Positions 25,490 to 33,613 of a stretch of 64,000 bases of DNA are shown here, piece by piece. The stretch covers positions 3,286,001-3,350,000 of the forward strand of contig OY781105.1 in the NCBI GenBank assembly GCA_963676635.1, written 5' to 3'. The notes beneath the pieces were generated by a model. It was not told the origin of the DNA. It was given only the letters and a program-made list of their open reading frames with translations, and did no database searches. Origin of the DNA: GCA-002708315 sp963676635 (GTDB taxonomy: Bacteria > Bacteroidota > Bacteroidia > Bacteroidales > F082). Numbering within the stretch: the first letter of the stretch is position 1; each line of letters begins with the position of its first letter. A program made the translations under genes and the position numbers.

Positions 25490-26773
25490 TTAAGTACTTC
25501 TTTTGGAATCATAAACCCATCCCAAAAGTATACATGCAACAAAGAATGCCATTAGTAACAGGATGTTTGGATAGATGTCTGCCAGTCCTGCATTTCTAAG
25601 GAGTAGGTCATAATAACCATTCAATGCCCAGTTTAGGGGTGAAATCATGCTAATGTGTTGCATTGCATTTGACATGATGAAAGTCGGGACCCATATTCCT
25701 CCTACTGCTGCCAGAATCACTACCGAAATAGATCCGAAGATTGATGCCTGTTCCTGTGATGTAGCCAACGAGCCAATTGCAACACCATAACCCGTAGCAG
25801 CAAGTGATACTGCTATTGTAAGTAAAGTCAGCCCGAATATATTATCCCCTAATGTTAATTGTGGCATTCCCATTAATGGCAGAATAAATATTCCTATTGA
25901 CAACATAATTATAGCTTGAAGCACTCCTATAATAGTATATGTAGTAACTTTTGCGAAAATCACAGGTAAGTATGAACCTGATATAACCCTGAGGCGCATA
26001 TATACACCTTTTTGGCGCTCATTGATAATATTACCTGCCAAAGGAATTACGATAAAGAATATTGCAAAGATGCTCCATGCCGGAACATTGTGCTGAACAG
26101 AGTTAGGAATGGAGATTTTTTCATCGCGACTTGCATAATGGGTTTCAAATTCAACAAGTGAAGAGAACTTGCCTTCCTGGTTTAATTCAATATCAAGCAT
26201 TTCCCTGAAAAGAGAAGAATAAATATCGAAAATCATACTGGCTTCCACCGCTGATGAAAACTCATGCAAAGCGCTGGTAATAGATTTTTTAAAAGAGCTT
26301 TTTGTGACAGGATCGAAATAAATATCAATCTTTGGCGGAGTGCTCATAGTAGTTAATGAGTCGCTAAATACTGGTTCGTTATTGCCAAATTGTTGTTCTA
26401 CAGTAAATTTAATATTGTTTACCATATTTTCAGTTGCATTGTCATGAATGATAATCCCAATCTGGTATTCTCCCATGGCAACCCTATCTTTTAATTCTCT
26501 AATAGCTTCTGTACCATTATTATCAACCTGAACTACTTTGAAGAAAGTTGATTCAGCAAGGCCTGATGTTATCTTATTCCCAAATGTATTATTATCATTG
26601 TCGACAATCAATACAGGCAGTTGTCTTTCTTCCAGAGCTTTGAATGTTGAATCCTGAAGAAGGGTCATTATAATAATCAGGGCTGCCGGCATTATGAAAA
26701 GCATAGCCAGTCCTGCTTTATCACGACTAAGCAGCAGTATATCTTTAATTGTAGATGTTATATATTTAAGCAT
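25490..26773 (-). CDS. ABC-2 type transporter permease of the dialkylresorcinol-like cluster
   Basis: A 427-residue membrane subunit of an ABC exporter of ABC-2 (NatB/YhhJ-like) type. It has one N-terminal transmembrane helix (A-M-L-F-I-M-P-A-A-L-I-I-I-M), a ~200-residue extracytoplasmic region, then five or six helices in the C-terminal half (W-S-I-F-A-I-F-F-I-V-I-P-L onward). The R-Q-K-G-V-Y-M-R-L-R coupling segment follows the second helix. It starts 10 bp after the ATPase gene and is the last gene of the cluster. It probably exports the lipid product or an intermediate across the inner membrane; substrate unknown. Confidence 0.85.
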   Translation of the reverse strand: MLKYITSTIKDILLLSRDKAGLAMLFIMPAALIIIMTLLQDSTFKALEERQLPVLIVDNDNNTFGNKITSGLAESTFFKVVQVDNNGTEAIRELKDRVAMGEYQIGIIIHDNATENMVNNIKFTVEQQFGNNEPVFSDSLTTMSTPPKIDIYFDPVTKSSFKKSITSALHEFSSAVEASMIFDIYSSLFREMLDIELNQEGKFSSLVEFETHYASRDEKISIPNSVQHNVPAWSIFAIFFIVIPLAGNIINERQKGVYMRLRVISGSYLPVIFAKVTTYTIIGVLQAIIMLSIGIFILPLMGMPQLTLGDNIFGLTLLTIAVSLAATGYGVAIGSLATSQEQASIFGSISVVILAAVGGIWVPTFIMSNAMQHISMISPLNWALNGYYDLLLRNAGLADIYPNILLLMAFFVACILLGWVYDSKRST

Positions 26774-26783
26774 ACTCAGTTAT

Positions 26784-27536
26784 TTAATCCCTCAGACTTC
26801 TGCCTGTTTTTTCAAGAAAGATATCTTCAAGGTTGTGACAATTATCATGATTGGCTATTAAATCTTTTGGTTTCCCATTTTCAATAATAACCCCGTTATC
26901 GATAATAGCGACTTCTGTACATAGCTTTTCAGCCTCTTCCATATGATGGGAAGTGTACATTATTGTTGTTCCCTTATTATTAAGTTCTTTAAGGAAGTCC
27001 AGTATTACGTTCCTTGATTGCACGTCAATGCCTACTGTTGGTTCATCAAGGAACAGGAGCACTGGTGAATGGAGAATAGCAGCAATGAGGTTAACCCTTC
27101 TCTTCATTCCTCCTGAAAATGACCTGATCTTTGAATAAGCCTTCTGTGATAGCCCGAACCTTTGTAACAGATCATAAATAGTGTTGTTAAGTGACTTCCC
27201 GGAAAGGTTGTACATATTACCAAAAAACCTAAGGTTCTCAAATGCTGTAAGGTTCTCATAGAGGGCAATATCTTGTGGTACAACGCCAATTTTCTTTCTG
27301 ATAACAGATGACTCCTTATTAATATCATGCCCAAAAATCTTTATATCACCTGCGGTAGGTTTCATCAAGCTATAAAGCATTGAGATAGTTGTTGTTTTTC
27401 CCGCGCCATTAGGCCCCAGAAGTCCGAATATCTCACCAGCCTTTATTGTAAGGTTGATTCCATTGACAGCGATAGTGTCATTTTCAGAATATACCTTTTT
27501 CAGGTCAGTGACTTCTATTGCAGGGATTTTTTTCAT
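26784..27536 (-). CDS. ABC transporter ATP-binding protein of the cluster
   Basis: A 250-residue ABC ATPase. It has Walker A G-P-N-G-A-G-K-T-T near residue 40, a Q-loop in V-V-P-Q-D-I-A-L-Y, signature F-S-G-G-M-K-R-R, Walker B L-L-F-L-D-E-P-T-V-G and the switch His in T-S-H-H-M-E-E-A. The drug/lipid-type subfamily that partners ABC-2 permeases fits. Its start overlaps the BtrH-domain gene by 4 bp (ATGA) and the permease follows after 10 bp, so the three are translationally coupled. Confidence 0.93.
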   Translation of the reverse strand: MKKIPAIEVTDLKKVYSENDTIAVNGINLTIKAGEIFGLLGPNGAGKTTTISMLYSLMKPTAGDIKIFGHDINKESSVIRKKIGVVPQDIALYENLTAFENLRFFGNMYNLSGKSLNNTIYDLLQRFGLSQKAYSKIRSFSGGMKRRVNLIAAILHSPVLLFLDEPTVGIDVQSRNVILDFLKELNNKGTTIMYTSHHMEEAEKLCTEVAIIDNGVIIENGKPKDLIANHDNCHNLEDIFLEKTGRSLRD

Positions 27537-28558
27537 TTGACAGCATTTAAAAGTTTCCTGAAAAAGTCTCGTTCCCTGTCAGATATAACCAAGAGTAAAT
27601 CGGCAGCTTTATCATAGTTTTCGTCAACAGTATTCCTGTTTTTAACAATTCTACCAGTAATAATTGCAAACTCTCTCCATAAGTCACCTATTTCAGATAT
27701 TTCAATAGACAGCTCTCGTAATTTGCTATTGTTAAGTGTTTCGGCAGCTTCCTGCAGAAATGCTCCGTACATATATCTAAAGCCTGCACCCCCTGTACCT
27801 ATTTCTTCCTGTGCTCTTACAATCTGACCTGTATAAGATGCTGCCTGGCGCGCACTAAGCTTTGAAGGATAGTTTCTTACTTTTTTTGAAAGAAAGCGGA
27901 TTCCTTTAACACCAAACATAGGAACAGGAATATTCAGCATGTGATCGCATGTTTGCTTAATACCTTTAATAATAGCTCCTTTTATATCCGGATTTTCAGG
28001 TACATCAATAGCCCAGAACATATGACCCTTGGGAGCGAATAACCCCTTAGCATATCTCACTCGCTTCAGCTCATTATATGTCAGAATTTCATAATAATCC
28101 ATTATTGGGTCACTTATCAGGTAGTTGTTATCTTGCTTTCCATATACAACCAGATTATGTGCATTAAAGTGAAATCTGTAAGGGTCAGGGAAGTAACTCA
28201 GATTGTAAACCCCAACAAGCATACCTGTTGGAATGCCTTTCTCAAGATTATGGTCAAGTGCCTGCATTGCCTTCTGAGGATTTGAGTATCTGTGTTTTTC
28301 AAATTTGATACCCAGTCTCTTTGAAATTCTCTTGAAGATAATTCCCGGTATAGGGCGAAAAGATGTAACAGGGATTCCACCAACTTTAAGGAAAGGCATA
28401 TGGGAGAAGAAAAGCCCTGAACCAATTCCAAATACCATAGGCTCACTCAGCTCAATACCATAGAAACGCATCATGTTACTTACAACACCATTCTCACAAT
28501 GCGCAGATTGCTTATGTTTAAAATCAATGATAATATCTTTTCTCTCGCTCATATTCAT
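27533..28558 (-). CDS. BtrH N-terminal domain / DUF4872-like protein
   Basis: About 341 residues from the ATG at 28558. The frame opens at a TTG at 28573, and a second ATG at 28552 is possible. The N-terminal ~150 residues show the BtrH_N pattern: H-C-E-N-G-V-V-S-N-M-M-R-F-Y-G (conserved His-Cys near residues 15-20) and F-G-I-G-S-G-L-F-F. A later H-N-L-V-V-Y-G could supply the catalytic His of this cysteine-peptidase-like acyltransferase fold. In butirosin synthesis BtrH transfers an acyl group from an acyl carrier protein. Here it may transfer or release an acyl chain in the adjacent dialkylresorcinol pathway. It overlaps the ABC ATPase gene by 4 bp. Confidence 0.8.
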   Translation of the reverse strand: MNMSERKDIIIDFKHKQSAHCENGVVSNMMRFYGIELSEPMVFGIGSGLFFSHMPFLKVGGIPVTSFRPIPGIIFKRISKRLGIKFEKHRYSNPQKAMQALDHNLEKGIPTGMLVGVYNLSYFPDPYRFHFNAHNLVVYGKQDNNYLISDPIMDYYEILTYNELKRVRYAKGLFAPKGHMFWAIDVPENPDIKGAIIKGIKQTCDHMLNIPVPMFGVKGIRFLSKKVRNYPSKLSARQAASYTGQIVRAQEEIGTGGAGFRYMYGAFLQEAAETLNNSKLRELSIEISEIGDLWREFAIITGRIVKNRNTVDENYDKAADLLLVISDRERDFFRKLLNAVK

Positions 28559-28573
28559 TCTTCTGTTAATCAA

Positions 28574-28993
28574 TTATTCTCCTTCTTTCTTAAGAGCATT
28601 AATATCAAGCAATTCATCTTTAGTGATATTAAACACATCAGCATATTTTGAAAGCGTTGTATCGTCAAGTTTTGAAAAATTTGCAGGTTTGAGATGTCTT
28701 TTCACTTTAAGACGCCAAAAGCCCATGTATTTGGCAACCAAGCTTGTGTCCATGATGTTCTTTTCAATCCAGTATGCCAGCGGCGAAAGGTTACCTTCAA
28801 TAACTGCAAGCCTGGCTTTCTCAACCTTTTCGTTAACATTATCCCAGGCATCTTGCATAACAGCATTTTTAGGATCCCAGCCAACTGAAGGCACAGTTGT
28901 ATAATTGTCGTTCTCGTCGAGTGAATAAACAGGCTCTTTGAATTTGCCCTGCAGCATATTGGCGTCATCCTGGGGTACATCCTTAGTTTTCAT
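28574..28993 (-). CDS. Unknown 139-residue protein of the dialkylresorcinol-like cluster
   Basis: A soluble 139-residue protein without signal peptide. I do not recognise a named family. The C-terminal third (W-R-L-K-V-K-R-H-L-K-P then D-D-T-T-L-S-K-Y-A-D-V-F-N-I-T-K-D-E-L-L) resembles the last helices of a Cro/XRE-type helix-turn-helix, but the first helices are replaced by an unrelated W-rich segment. No phosphopantetheine D-S-L motif is present, so it is not an acyl carrier protein. Start and stop overlap by one base with the dehydratase (TAATG), which ties it to the cluster. Confidence 0.75.
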   Translation of the reverse strand: MKTKDVPQDDANMLQGKFKEPVYSLDENDNYTTVPSVGWDPKNAVMQDAWDNVNEKVEKARLAVIEGNLSPLAYWIEKNIMDTSLVAKYMGFWRLKVKRHLKPANFSKLDDTTLSKYADVFNITKDELLDINALKKEGE

Positions 28994-29421
28994 TAGTCTG
29001 TTTTCGTTTTTTTAATAAAGATGTTCATATCACCCTTAGCAATAACAACATTACCCGATGTTACTATTCCTGAAACAACAAGAATATCACCCATGTTACT
29101 TGTAATGGTAACTTTTGTCGTAATTTTAGTATTTACTTCCGGAAGATGTAAGATTTCCATTCTTTTCACAGCACCGATAAAGCCAATGTCAGGAGTTTGA
29201 TTTTCCTGAATTGCTTTATATCCAGCCCTTGCTGCTACTGTTTGTGCAATATTCTCGATAATCCCCGGTTCAGTAAAATGAGTACCATCAGAAAAAATAT
29301 TATCCTTTCCGGGTGTGAATTCAGATAATGAGTATGTAGTCTCATTTTCTATAAGCTTGTCAACCATAATCATGGGAGACCTTTGCGGGATTAATTTTGT
29401 AATATTAATTTCTTTATTCAC
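28993..29421 (-). CDS. FabZ/ApeI-like hot-dog 3-hydroxyacyl-ACP dehydratase
   Basis: A 142-residue hot-dog-fold protein. It begins with the family's L-I-P-Q-R-S-P-M-I-M-V-D element. It carries T-H-F-T-E-P-G-I-I-E-N-I-A-Q, where His and the Glu of I-I-E-N occupy the positions of the FabZ catalytic His/Glu pair. Members of this type in aryl polyene and flexirubin clusters dehydrate 3-hydroxyacyl-ACP intermediates. It has its own promoter (29452-29485) after a terminator, so it opens the second transcription unit of the cluster. Confidence 0.8.
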   Translation of the reverse strand: MNKEINITKLIPQRSPMIMVDKLIENETTYSLSEFTPGKDNIFSDGTHFTEPGIIENIAQTVAARAGYKAIQENQTPDIGFIGAVKRMEILHLPEVNTKITTKVTITSNMGDILVVSGIVTSGNVVIAKGDMNIFIKKTKTD

Positions 29422-29451
29422 GTAAGCAAACTCTAAAAAGGCAAAAATAGT

Positions 29452-29485
29452 AAATTAGAGATAGGTCGAAAGCAGAAAAAACAAA
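29452..29485 (-). promoter_or_regulatory. Internal promoter of the cluster, upstream of the dehydratase
   Basis: Minus-strand TTTG (29482-29485), a 22-bp spacer and TATTTTTG (29452-29459) form a good promoter 30 bp before the ATG at 29421. It partly overlaps the terminator of the preceding gene. Confidence 0.55.
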
Positions 29486-29507
29486 CCTTGTTTAATTGTG
29501 GGGTTTG
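29476..29507 (-). terminator. Terminator after the ketosynthase gene
   Basis: On the minus strand CAAACC (29507-29502) and GGTTTG (29487-29482) form a 6-bp stem followed by six U residues (29481-29476). It lies 10 bp beyond the ketosynthase stop and splits the cluster into two transcripts. The stem is short, so termination may be partial. Confidence 0.5.
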
Positions 29508-29517
29508 AAGTGCATCA

Positions 29518-30654
29518 CTAAACAACTGTTAATAATGCATATGTATATGAGAATCTAGCGCTTTCAGGAATCATTAATAATACTTTCTGTCCTTTTTTAA
29601 TCTTTCCTGTGTTAAACAATTCCTCTACCATAAGCATACCAGAGGCTGCTCCTACATTTCCAATCCAGGGCAGGTTCATAAACCATTTCTCTTCCGGAAT
29701 AAATATCCCTGCCTTTTCAAATCCATTTATTGCCTGCTTTTTGAAGAACATAGATGATAAATGCGGGAGGAAGAAATCAATTTCACTTTCTTTCAGATTA
29801 TATTTTTCAACAACCCTTTTCAAGTGCTCAGCACCTTTATCAATAATATGTTTTTGTAATAATTTGGCATCCTGTTTAAGAGAAAATACTGAAGTTAGGT
29901 TTTGCTCTTCAGGAGAAAGTTCACGCCATCCTTTCAAAGAACCATCAGGTTGTTTAACAGATCCTGCATACATACATGATTCCAGTTCATTGGCAAATGA
30001 TAACACATCCATCCATTCAATCTTCAGTGAGAGTGAATCCTTGTTTGGTTCTCCTTCCAGAAGCGTTGCAACAGCTCCGTCACTTAGCATCCATCTTAGA
30101 AAGTCTTTCTCAAATGCAATAAAAGGATTTTCTTCTATTTCTTTCCGTTTATCAACTTCATTCTGGAAGTTCTTAGCATGCATCCATGATGACATTGTTT
30201 CTGAAGCAACATTTACTGCTTTCTCAACCTGACCTGTCATCATAGAAAGGTATGCGTACTTTAATGATAGCATTCCGGCATTGCATGTACCATGAGCAGA
30301 CATTGTTTCTATTTCACCACCCCCAAGTTCACCATGAACCATTAATGCGTGAGCCGGCTGAATAGCGTCTGGTGAAGATGTGCCAGCTGTTAAAAGTCCG
30401 ATATTGTTGTCGATAAGATCACCTTTAATCAGTTTTCGCACTGCTTCTGCTGACAGCTGGGCATTAGTATGTGTGATATTTCCCTTACTGTCAAGCGCAT
30501 AATACCTTGTCTTAATCCCATTGTTTCTAAGAATAAGACTACGGCTTTTGGATATGTTGCCATTAATAAGACCAAGCCTCGATTCCATCTCATCATTGGA
30601 AACAGGCTCGTTGGGTAATACTTTCTCAATACGTGTTATGTAAACGTCCCTCAT
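29518..30654 (-). CDS. darB: DarB-like ketosynthase III (dialkylcyclohexanedione-forming)
   Basis: A 378-residue FabH-like thiolase-fold enzyme. The Cys-His-Asn triad is intact: C124 in S-A-H-G-T-C-N-A-G, H298 in L-P-H-L-S-S and N333 in I-G-N-V-G-A-A-S. FabH proteins are usually ~320 residues. The longer form, plus its position directly after a DarA-like gene, matches DarB, which joins two acyl chains into a 2,5-dialkylcyclohexane-1,3-dione in dialkylresorcinol and flexirubin biosynthesis. Stop and start overlap with the upstream darA-like gene by one base. The DarB role rests on context; another acyl-condensing role is possible. Confidence 0.78.
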   Translation of the reverse strand: MRDVYITRIEKVLPNEPVSNDEMESRLGLINGNISKSRSLILRNNGIKTRYYALDSKGNITHTNAQLSAEAVRKLIKGDLIDNNIGLLTAGTSSPDAIQPAHALMVHGELGGGEIETMSAHGTCNAGMLSLKYAYLSMMTGQVEKAVNVASETMSSWMHAKNFQNEVDKRKEIEENPFIAFEKDFLRWMLSDGAVATLLEGEPNKDSLSLKIEWMDVLSFANELESCMYAGSVKQPDGSLKGWRELSPEEQNLTSVFSLKQDAKLLQKHIIDKGAEHLKRVVEKYNLKESEIDFFLPHLSSMFFKKQAINGFEKAGIFIPEEKWFMNLPWIGNVGAASGMLMVEELFNTGKIKKGQKVLLMIPESARFSYTYALLTVV

Positions 30655-31577
30655 TAACCTTCACTTTTTAATTCAATACCACTGTAATATTGTAATTTTC
30701 TTTTTATTTTCTTAATAAAGATTGGTCTTGTTATAAAGAAATATAAACTGCCAAATGGTGATACGATAAAAATCACAAACAATAAATACCACTTAAACAT
30801 ATGTAAACGACCAACCCTGCCCGAATCGCCGGGACCACCTTTTTTTAGTATAAATTTTGACCAGAGGCGAAATATCTTCTTACCTCTTTCTTCAACTGAT
30901 ACAATACCTGAGTTAAGCTTAATGGCTCCCGTATTAATTAACTCCTGTTGAAGATTTGAATAACTCCCGGAAAGAACAGCATTTTTTACAGAAGGTGAAA
31001 ACCTTGTTGCTGATGCAATATCTTCATCACTTACTCCTGGTTTTGGGAAAATCCCCAGATACTTGTCTTTTTTCCCTGTTGACATCCAGTAGATGATTGT
31101 AACAACACTCAGCAGATTGTTATGATGATCACATAAAGCAATGTTCCCTGCATGTTTTGCCCCGGCTTCTGAGAGCATCTTCTTGATCTCTTCCTGAGCT
31201 GAAACCCACATATTCCTTGCTCCGATAACAGTAAGTACAGGCTTTCCCTTTAGAACTTGTTTGCCAGATTCAGATTTAAGGAATGTTGTTATAGGAGTAG
31301 GAGGTGATAAAAACCAGATAGGATATCCAAGAATAACCAGGTCATAGTTTTCTCCGGGATTAAACTTGTAAGGCTTATTGTTGCCTGATATCAACTCAAC
31401 GCATTCAGGCATAGCATCATAAAATGTATCACCTTTCCATGGAAAATTAAATCCAGGTTCAGGCTCAATTCTTTCAATATCTGTTTGGATATCATTGCCA
31501 AATGATGATATAACATTGTTGACAATCTCATTAAGCTGTCCTGACTGTGAATATGTAACAACTAATACTTTCTTCAT
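30654..31577 (-). CDS. darA: DarA-like flavodoxin-fold dialkylresorcinol enzyme
   Basis: A 307-residue protein. The first ~180 residues form a flavodoxin-like fold: V-V-T-Y-S-Q-S-G-Q-L-N-E-I as the FMN phosphate loop, then L-V-I-L-G-Y-P-I-W-F and V-I-G-A-R-N-M-W. A C-terminal hydrophobic hairpin (W-Y-L-L-F-V-I-F-I-V-S-P-F-G-S-L-Y-F-F) would anchor it to the membrane. This matches proteins annotated as dialkylresorcinol condensing enzyme DarA, which aromatises the cyclohexanedione made by DarB. It is the first gene of the cluster, with a -7 box 17 bp upstream. Confidence 0.78.
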   Translation of the reverse strand: MKKVLVVTYSQSGQLNEIVNNVISSFGNDIQTDIERIEPEPGFNFPWKGDTFYDAMPECVELISGNNKPYKFNPGENYDLVILGYPIWFLSPPTPITTFLKSESGKQVLKGKPVLTVIGARNMWVSAQEEIKKMLSEAGAKHAGNIALCDHHNNLLSVVTIIYWMSTGKKDKYLGIFPKPGVSDEDIASATRFSPSVKNAVLSGSYSNLQQELINTGAIKLNSGIVSVEERGKKIFRLWSKFILKKGGPGDSGRVGRLHMFKWYLLFVIFIVSPFGSLYFFITRPIFIKKIKRKLQYYSGIELKSEG

Positions 31578-31594
31578 GGGGTAAAATTGACGCG

Positions 31595-31602
31595 CAAATT
31601 TA
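31595..31602 (-). promoter_or_regulatory. -7 box of the darA-darB unit
   Basis: Minus-strand TAAATTTG matches TAnnTTTG and ends 17 bp before the ATG at 31577. No clear -33 TTG is seen. Confidence 0.5.
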
Positions 31603-31673
31603 GCACATTATATTTATTAATGTATAAATTGATAATTTTTTTAGTTTACATGCTACTTCAGCTTTTGAACTTG

Positions 31674-32030
31674 TCATGGCAAAAGAAAATCATGCTTCAT
31701 TTTCTCAATTACATCTTCCACTTTTAACTGAAAAGAAGATACTTTAGAATTGAGTAGAAGAGAATCGGATGAATCTTTGGCAAGTGCCTCAATTTCTTTA
31801 ATATCACTATAAATATCTTTGAGATCAAAAACATCAAAAGAAGGTTTAATACGGTGTGCCATTTTATATGTGTTCTCAAAGTCAGAAGCAGCAGCATATT
31901 TATTAAGCTTTAGCAAATCCGGTGGTATTGTATTGATAAATAATAGAACCATCTCTCTTATTTGCTTTTCATTGTCTCCAACATATTGGCGTAATTTATC
32001 CAGACTATATGTACCATTGTATTTTATCAC
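31674..32030 (-). CDS. Histidine-containing phosphotransfer (Hpt) domain protein
   Basis: A 118-residue four-helix Hpt protein. The phosphorylatable His is H59 in K-M-A-H-R-I-K-P-S, matching the A-H-x-x-K-x-S/G motif. It starts with GTG, overlapping the stop of the upstream sigma-54 response regulator by 4 bp (GTGA), so the two are translationally coupled. It probably passes phosphate to or from that regulator. No histidine kinase is encoded nearby, so the donor must lie elsewhere. It lies just upstream of the darA-like cluster. Confidence 0.85.
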   Translation of the reverse strand: MIKYNGTYSLDKLRQYVGDNEKQIREMVLLFINTIPPDLLKLNKYAAASDFENTYKMAHRIKPSFDVFDLKDIYSDIKEIEALAKDSSDSLLLNSKVSSFQLKVEDVIEKMKHDFLLP

Positions 32031-33367
32031 AATTCATTGTTTTTTAACATTCTGTAAATAGTAGACTTCCCAATATCAAGCTTTTTAGCAGCTAAAACAA
32101 CATTGTTATCGTATTTTTCGAGGTAATATTTGATAATTTGACGGTTGTATTCTGCGAGTGTATGGTCATCAAGGAGGAAGTTTGACACAGAATCAGTTGA
32201 GTTAAAGTTAATATCAGAAGCCTTGATTTTATTACCGTCAGCCAGAACAAAAGCAAGTTCAATTATTGCTTTAAGTTCCCTTACATTTCCAGGGAATGAA
32301 TATTTCATAAGCTTATCATGAGCTTCTGGTGAAATCTTTTTGCTTTCCACTTTATTTTCTTTGCAGAACTCGTCAATGAAAAATTTGGCAAGAACCATAA
32401 TGTCATTTTCACGCATTCTTAAAGGAGGCAATTCAATGGGGAGACCCAATAATCTATAATAGAGGTCCTCACGGAAAGTACCTTTTTTTACTTCTTCAGT
32501 AAGATTGCGGTGTGTCGATACGATTATCCGTGTGTCAATACTGATAACTTCATTTCCCCCGACTCTTGTCAGTTCTTTTTCCTGTAGAACTCTCAGCAAT
32601 TTTGATTGCATGTTGAGGTCCATTTCGCCAATTTCATCAAGGAACAATGTGCCCTTATGTGCCATTTCGAACTTACCGGCTTTTCTTACTACAGCTCCTG
32701 TAAAGGCTCCCTTTTCGTGTCCAAACATTTCACTTTCAATAAGCTCATTTGGAATGGCAGCTACATTAACAGCAATAAAAGGGTTTCTGGACCTGGATGA
32801 GTTGTAATGAATAGCTTTGGCAACTAACTCTTTTCCTGTCCCTGTTTCACCGGTAATGGATACGGTAATGTTAGTCTTAACAGCTTTATCCATAAGTCGG
32901 AAAACATTCTTAATTGCCTGACTGTTTCCTATAATATTGTTGAAGTTGTATTTCTTACCTACTTCTTCCTTTAATACATCCAACTCACATCTGAGTTTTG
33001 AGTTTTCCCTTAACTTATTTGTTAAGTTCCATAAACGGTCTTTTGTGTCATTATCTTTGACAAAATAGTCATAAGCCCCCTTCTCAATCAATTTTAAGGC
33101 GGTCTTAACATCCTCCTGCCCGGAAACAATTACAATGGGTAAATTAGGGTATTCAAGATGTACCTTTTTCATTACTTCAAGACCTGAGAAATCCGGTAAA
33201 CGATAATCAAGTGAAATAAGGTCTGGTTGCAAGTGTATGTTGTCAAGGCATTCTTTCCCATTTTTGTAAAGGTGTACTTCATTTTCCGGATTCAATTCAA
33301 GATGACGCTTTAATAATTCACCGTAAAAAGGGTCGTCTTCAATGATAAACAACTTAAAATTATTCAT
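32027..33367 (-). CDS. NtrC-type sigma-54-dependent response regulator
   Basis: From the ATG at 33367 (the frame opens at TTG 33376) this is 446 residues. An N-terminal receiver domain has acidic I-I-E-D-D and phospho-acceptor D54 in I-S-L-D-Y-R. A central AAA+ domain has Walker A G-E-T-G-T-G-K-E (173-180) and the sigma-54 loop G-A-F-T-G-A (220-225). A C-terminal Fis-type helix-turn-helix includes A-A-K-K-L-D-I-G-K-S-T-I-Y-R. It activates sigma-54 promoters once phosphorylated. It is paired with the overlapping Hpt gene and has a -7 box at 33405. Targets are unknown; the adjacent dialkylresorcinol-like cluster is a candidate, but its visible promoters look like the ordinary type. Confidence 0.93.
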   Translation of the reverse strand: MNNFKLFIIEDDPFYGELLKRHLELNPENEVHLYKNGKECLDNIHLQPDLISLDYRLPDFSGLEVMKKVHLEYPNLPIVIVSGQEDVKTALKLIEKGAYDYFVKDNDTKDRLWNLTNKLRENSKLRCELDVLKEEVGKKYNFNNIIGNSQAIKNVFRLMDKAVKTNITVSITGETGTGKELVAKAIHYNSSRSRNPFIAVNVAAIPNELIESEMFGHEKGAFTGAVVRKAGKFEMAHKGTLFLDEIGEMDLNMQSKLLRVLQEKELTRVGGNEVISIDTRIIVSTHRNLTEEVKKGTFREDLYYRLLGLPIELPPLRMRENDIMVLAKFFIDEFCKENKVESKKISPEAHDKLMKYSFPGNVRELKAIIELAFVLADGNKIKASDINFNSTDSVSNFLLDDHTLAEYNRQIIKYYLEKYDNNVVLAAKKLDIGKSTIYRMLKNNEL

Positions 33368-33404
33368 AAACAGCAAGTTAATAGATTAAAATTGTAATGT
33401 TATA

Positions 33405-33412
33405 CAAAGGTA
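33405..33412 (-). promoter_or_regulatory. -7 box of the sigma-54 regulator/Hpt operon
   Basis: Minus-strand TACCTTTG matches TAnnTTTG, 37 bp before the ATG at 33367. Confidence 0.5.
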
Positions 33413-33574
33413 GGGAATTATTTCCAATTTTGAGAATGTTTCCAAGATAATTATTTTAATATGTGCCTTTAGTGAAGAGATGTATTATTGATATTTGTTG
33501 TTTTATGGCATTGTCTAAAATTTTTATAAAGGAACAACAGACAGGCAATAGAAACGTTTGTATTTCATATTTTG

Positions 33575-33582
33575 TAATTTTG
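33575..33582 (+). promoter_or_regulatory. -7 box of the GT39 gene at 33614
   Basis: TAATTTTG lies 31 bp before the ATG. A TTTG at 33557-33560 is 14 bp further up, shorter than usual spacing. Confidence 0.4.
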
Positions 33583-33613
33583 TATAGTATTTCATTAAGA
33601 CAATATTTCTTTA

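Noticed and set aside
28559..28573. TTG start of the BtrH-domain gene at 28573
   Set aside because: The extra codons do not resemble the family; ATG at 28558 or 28552 is more likely.
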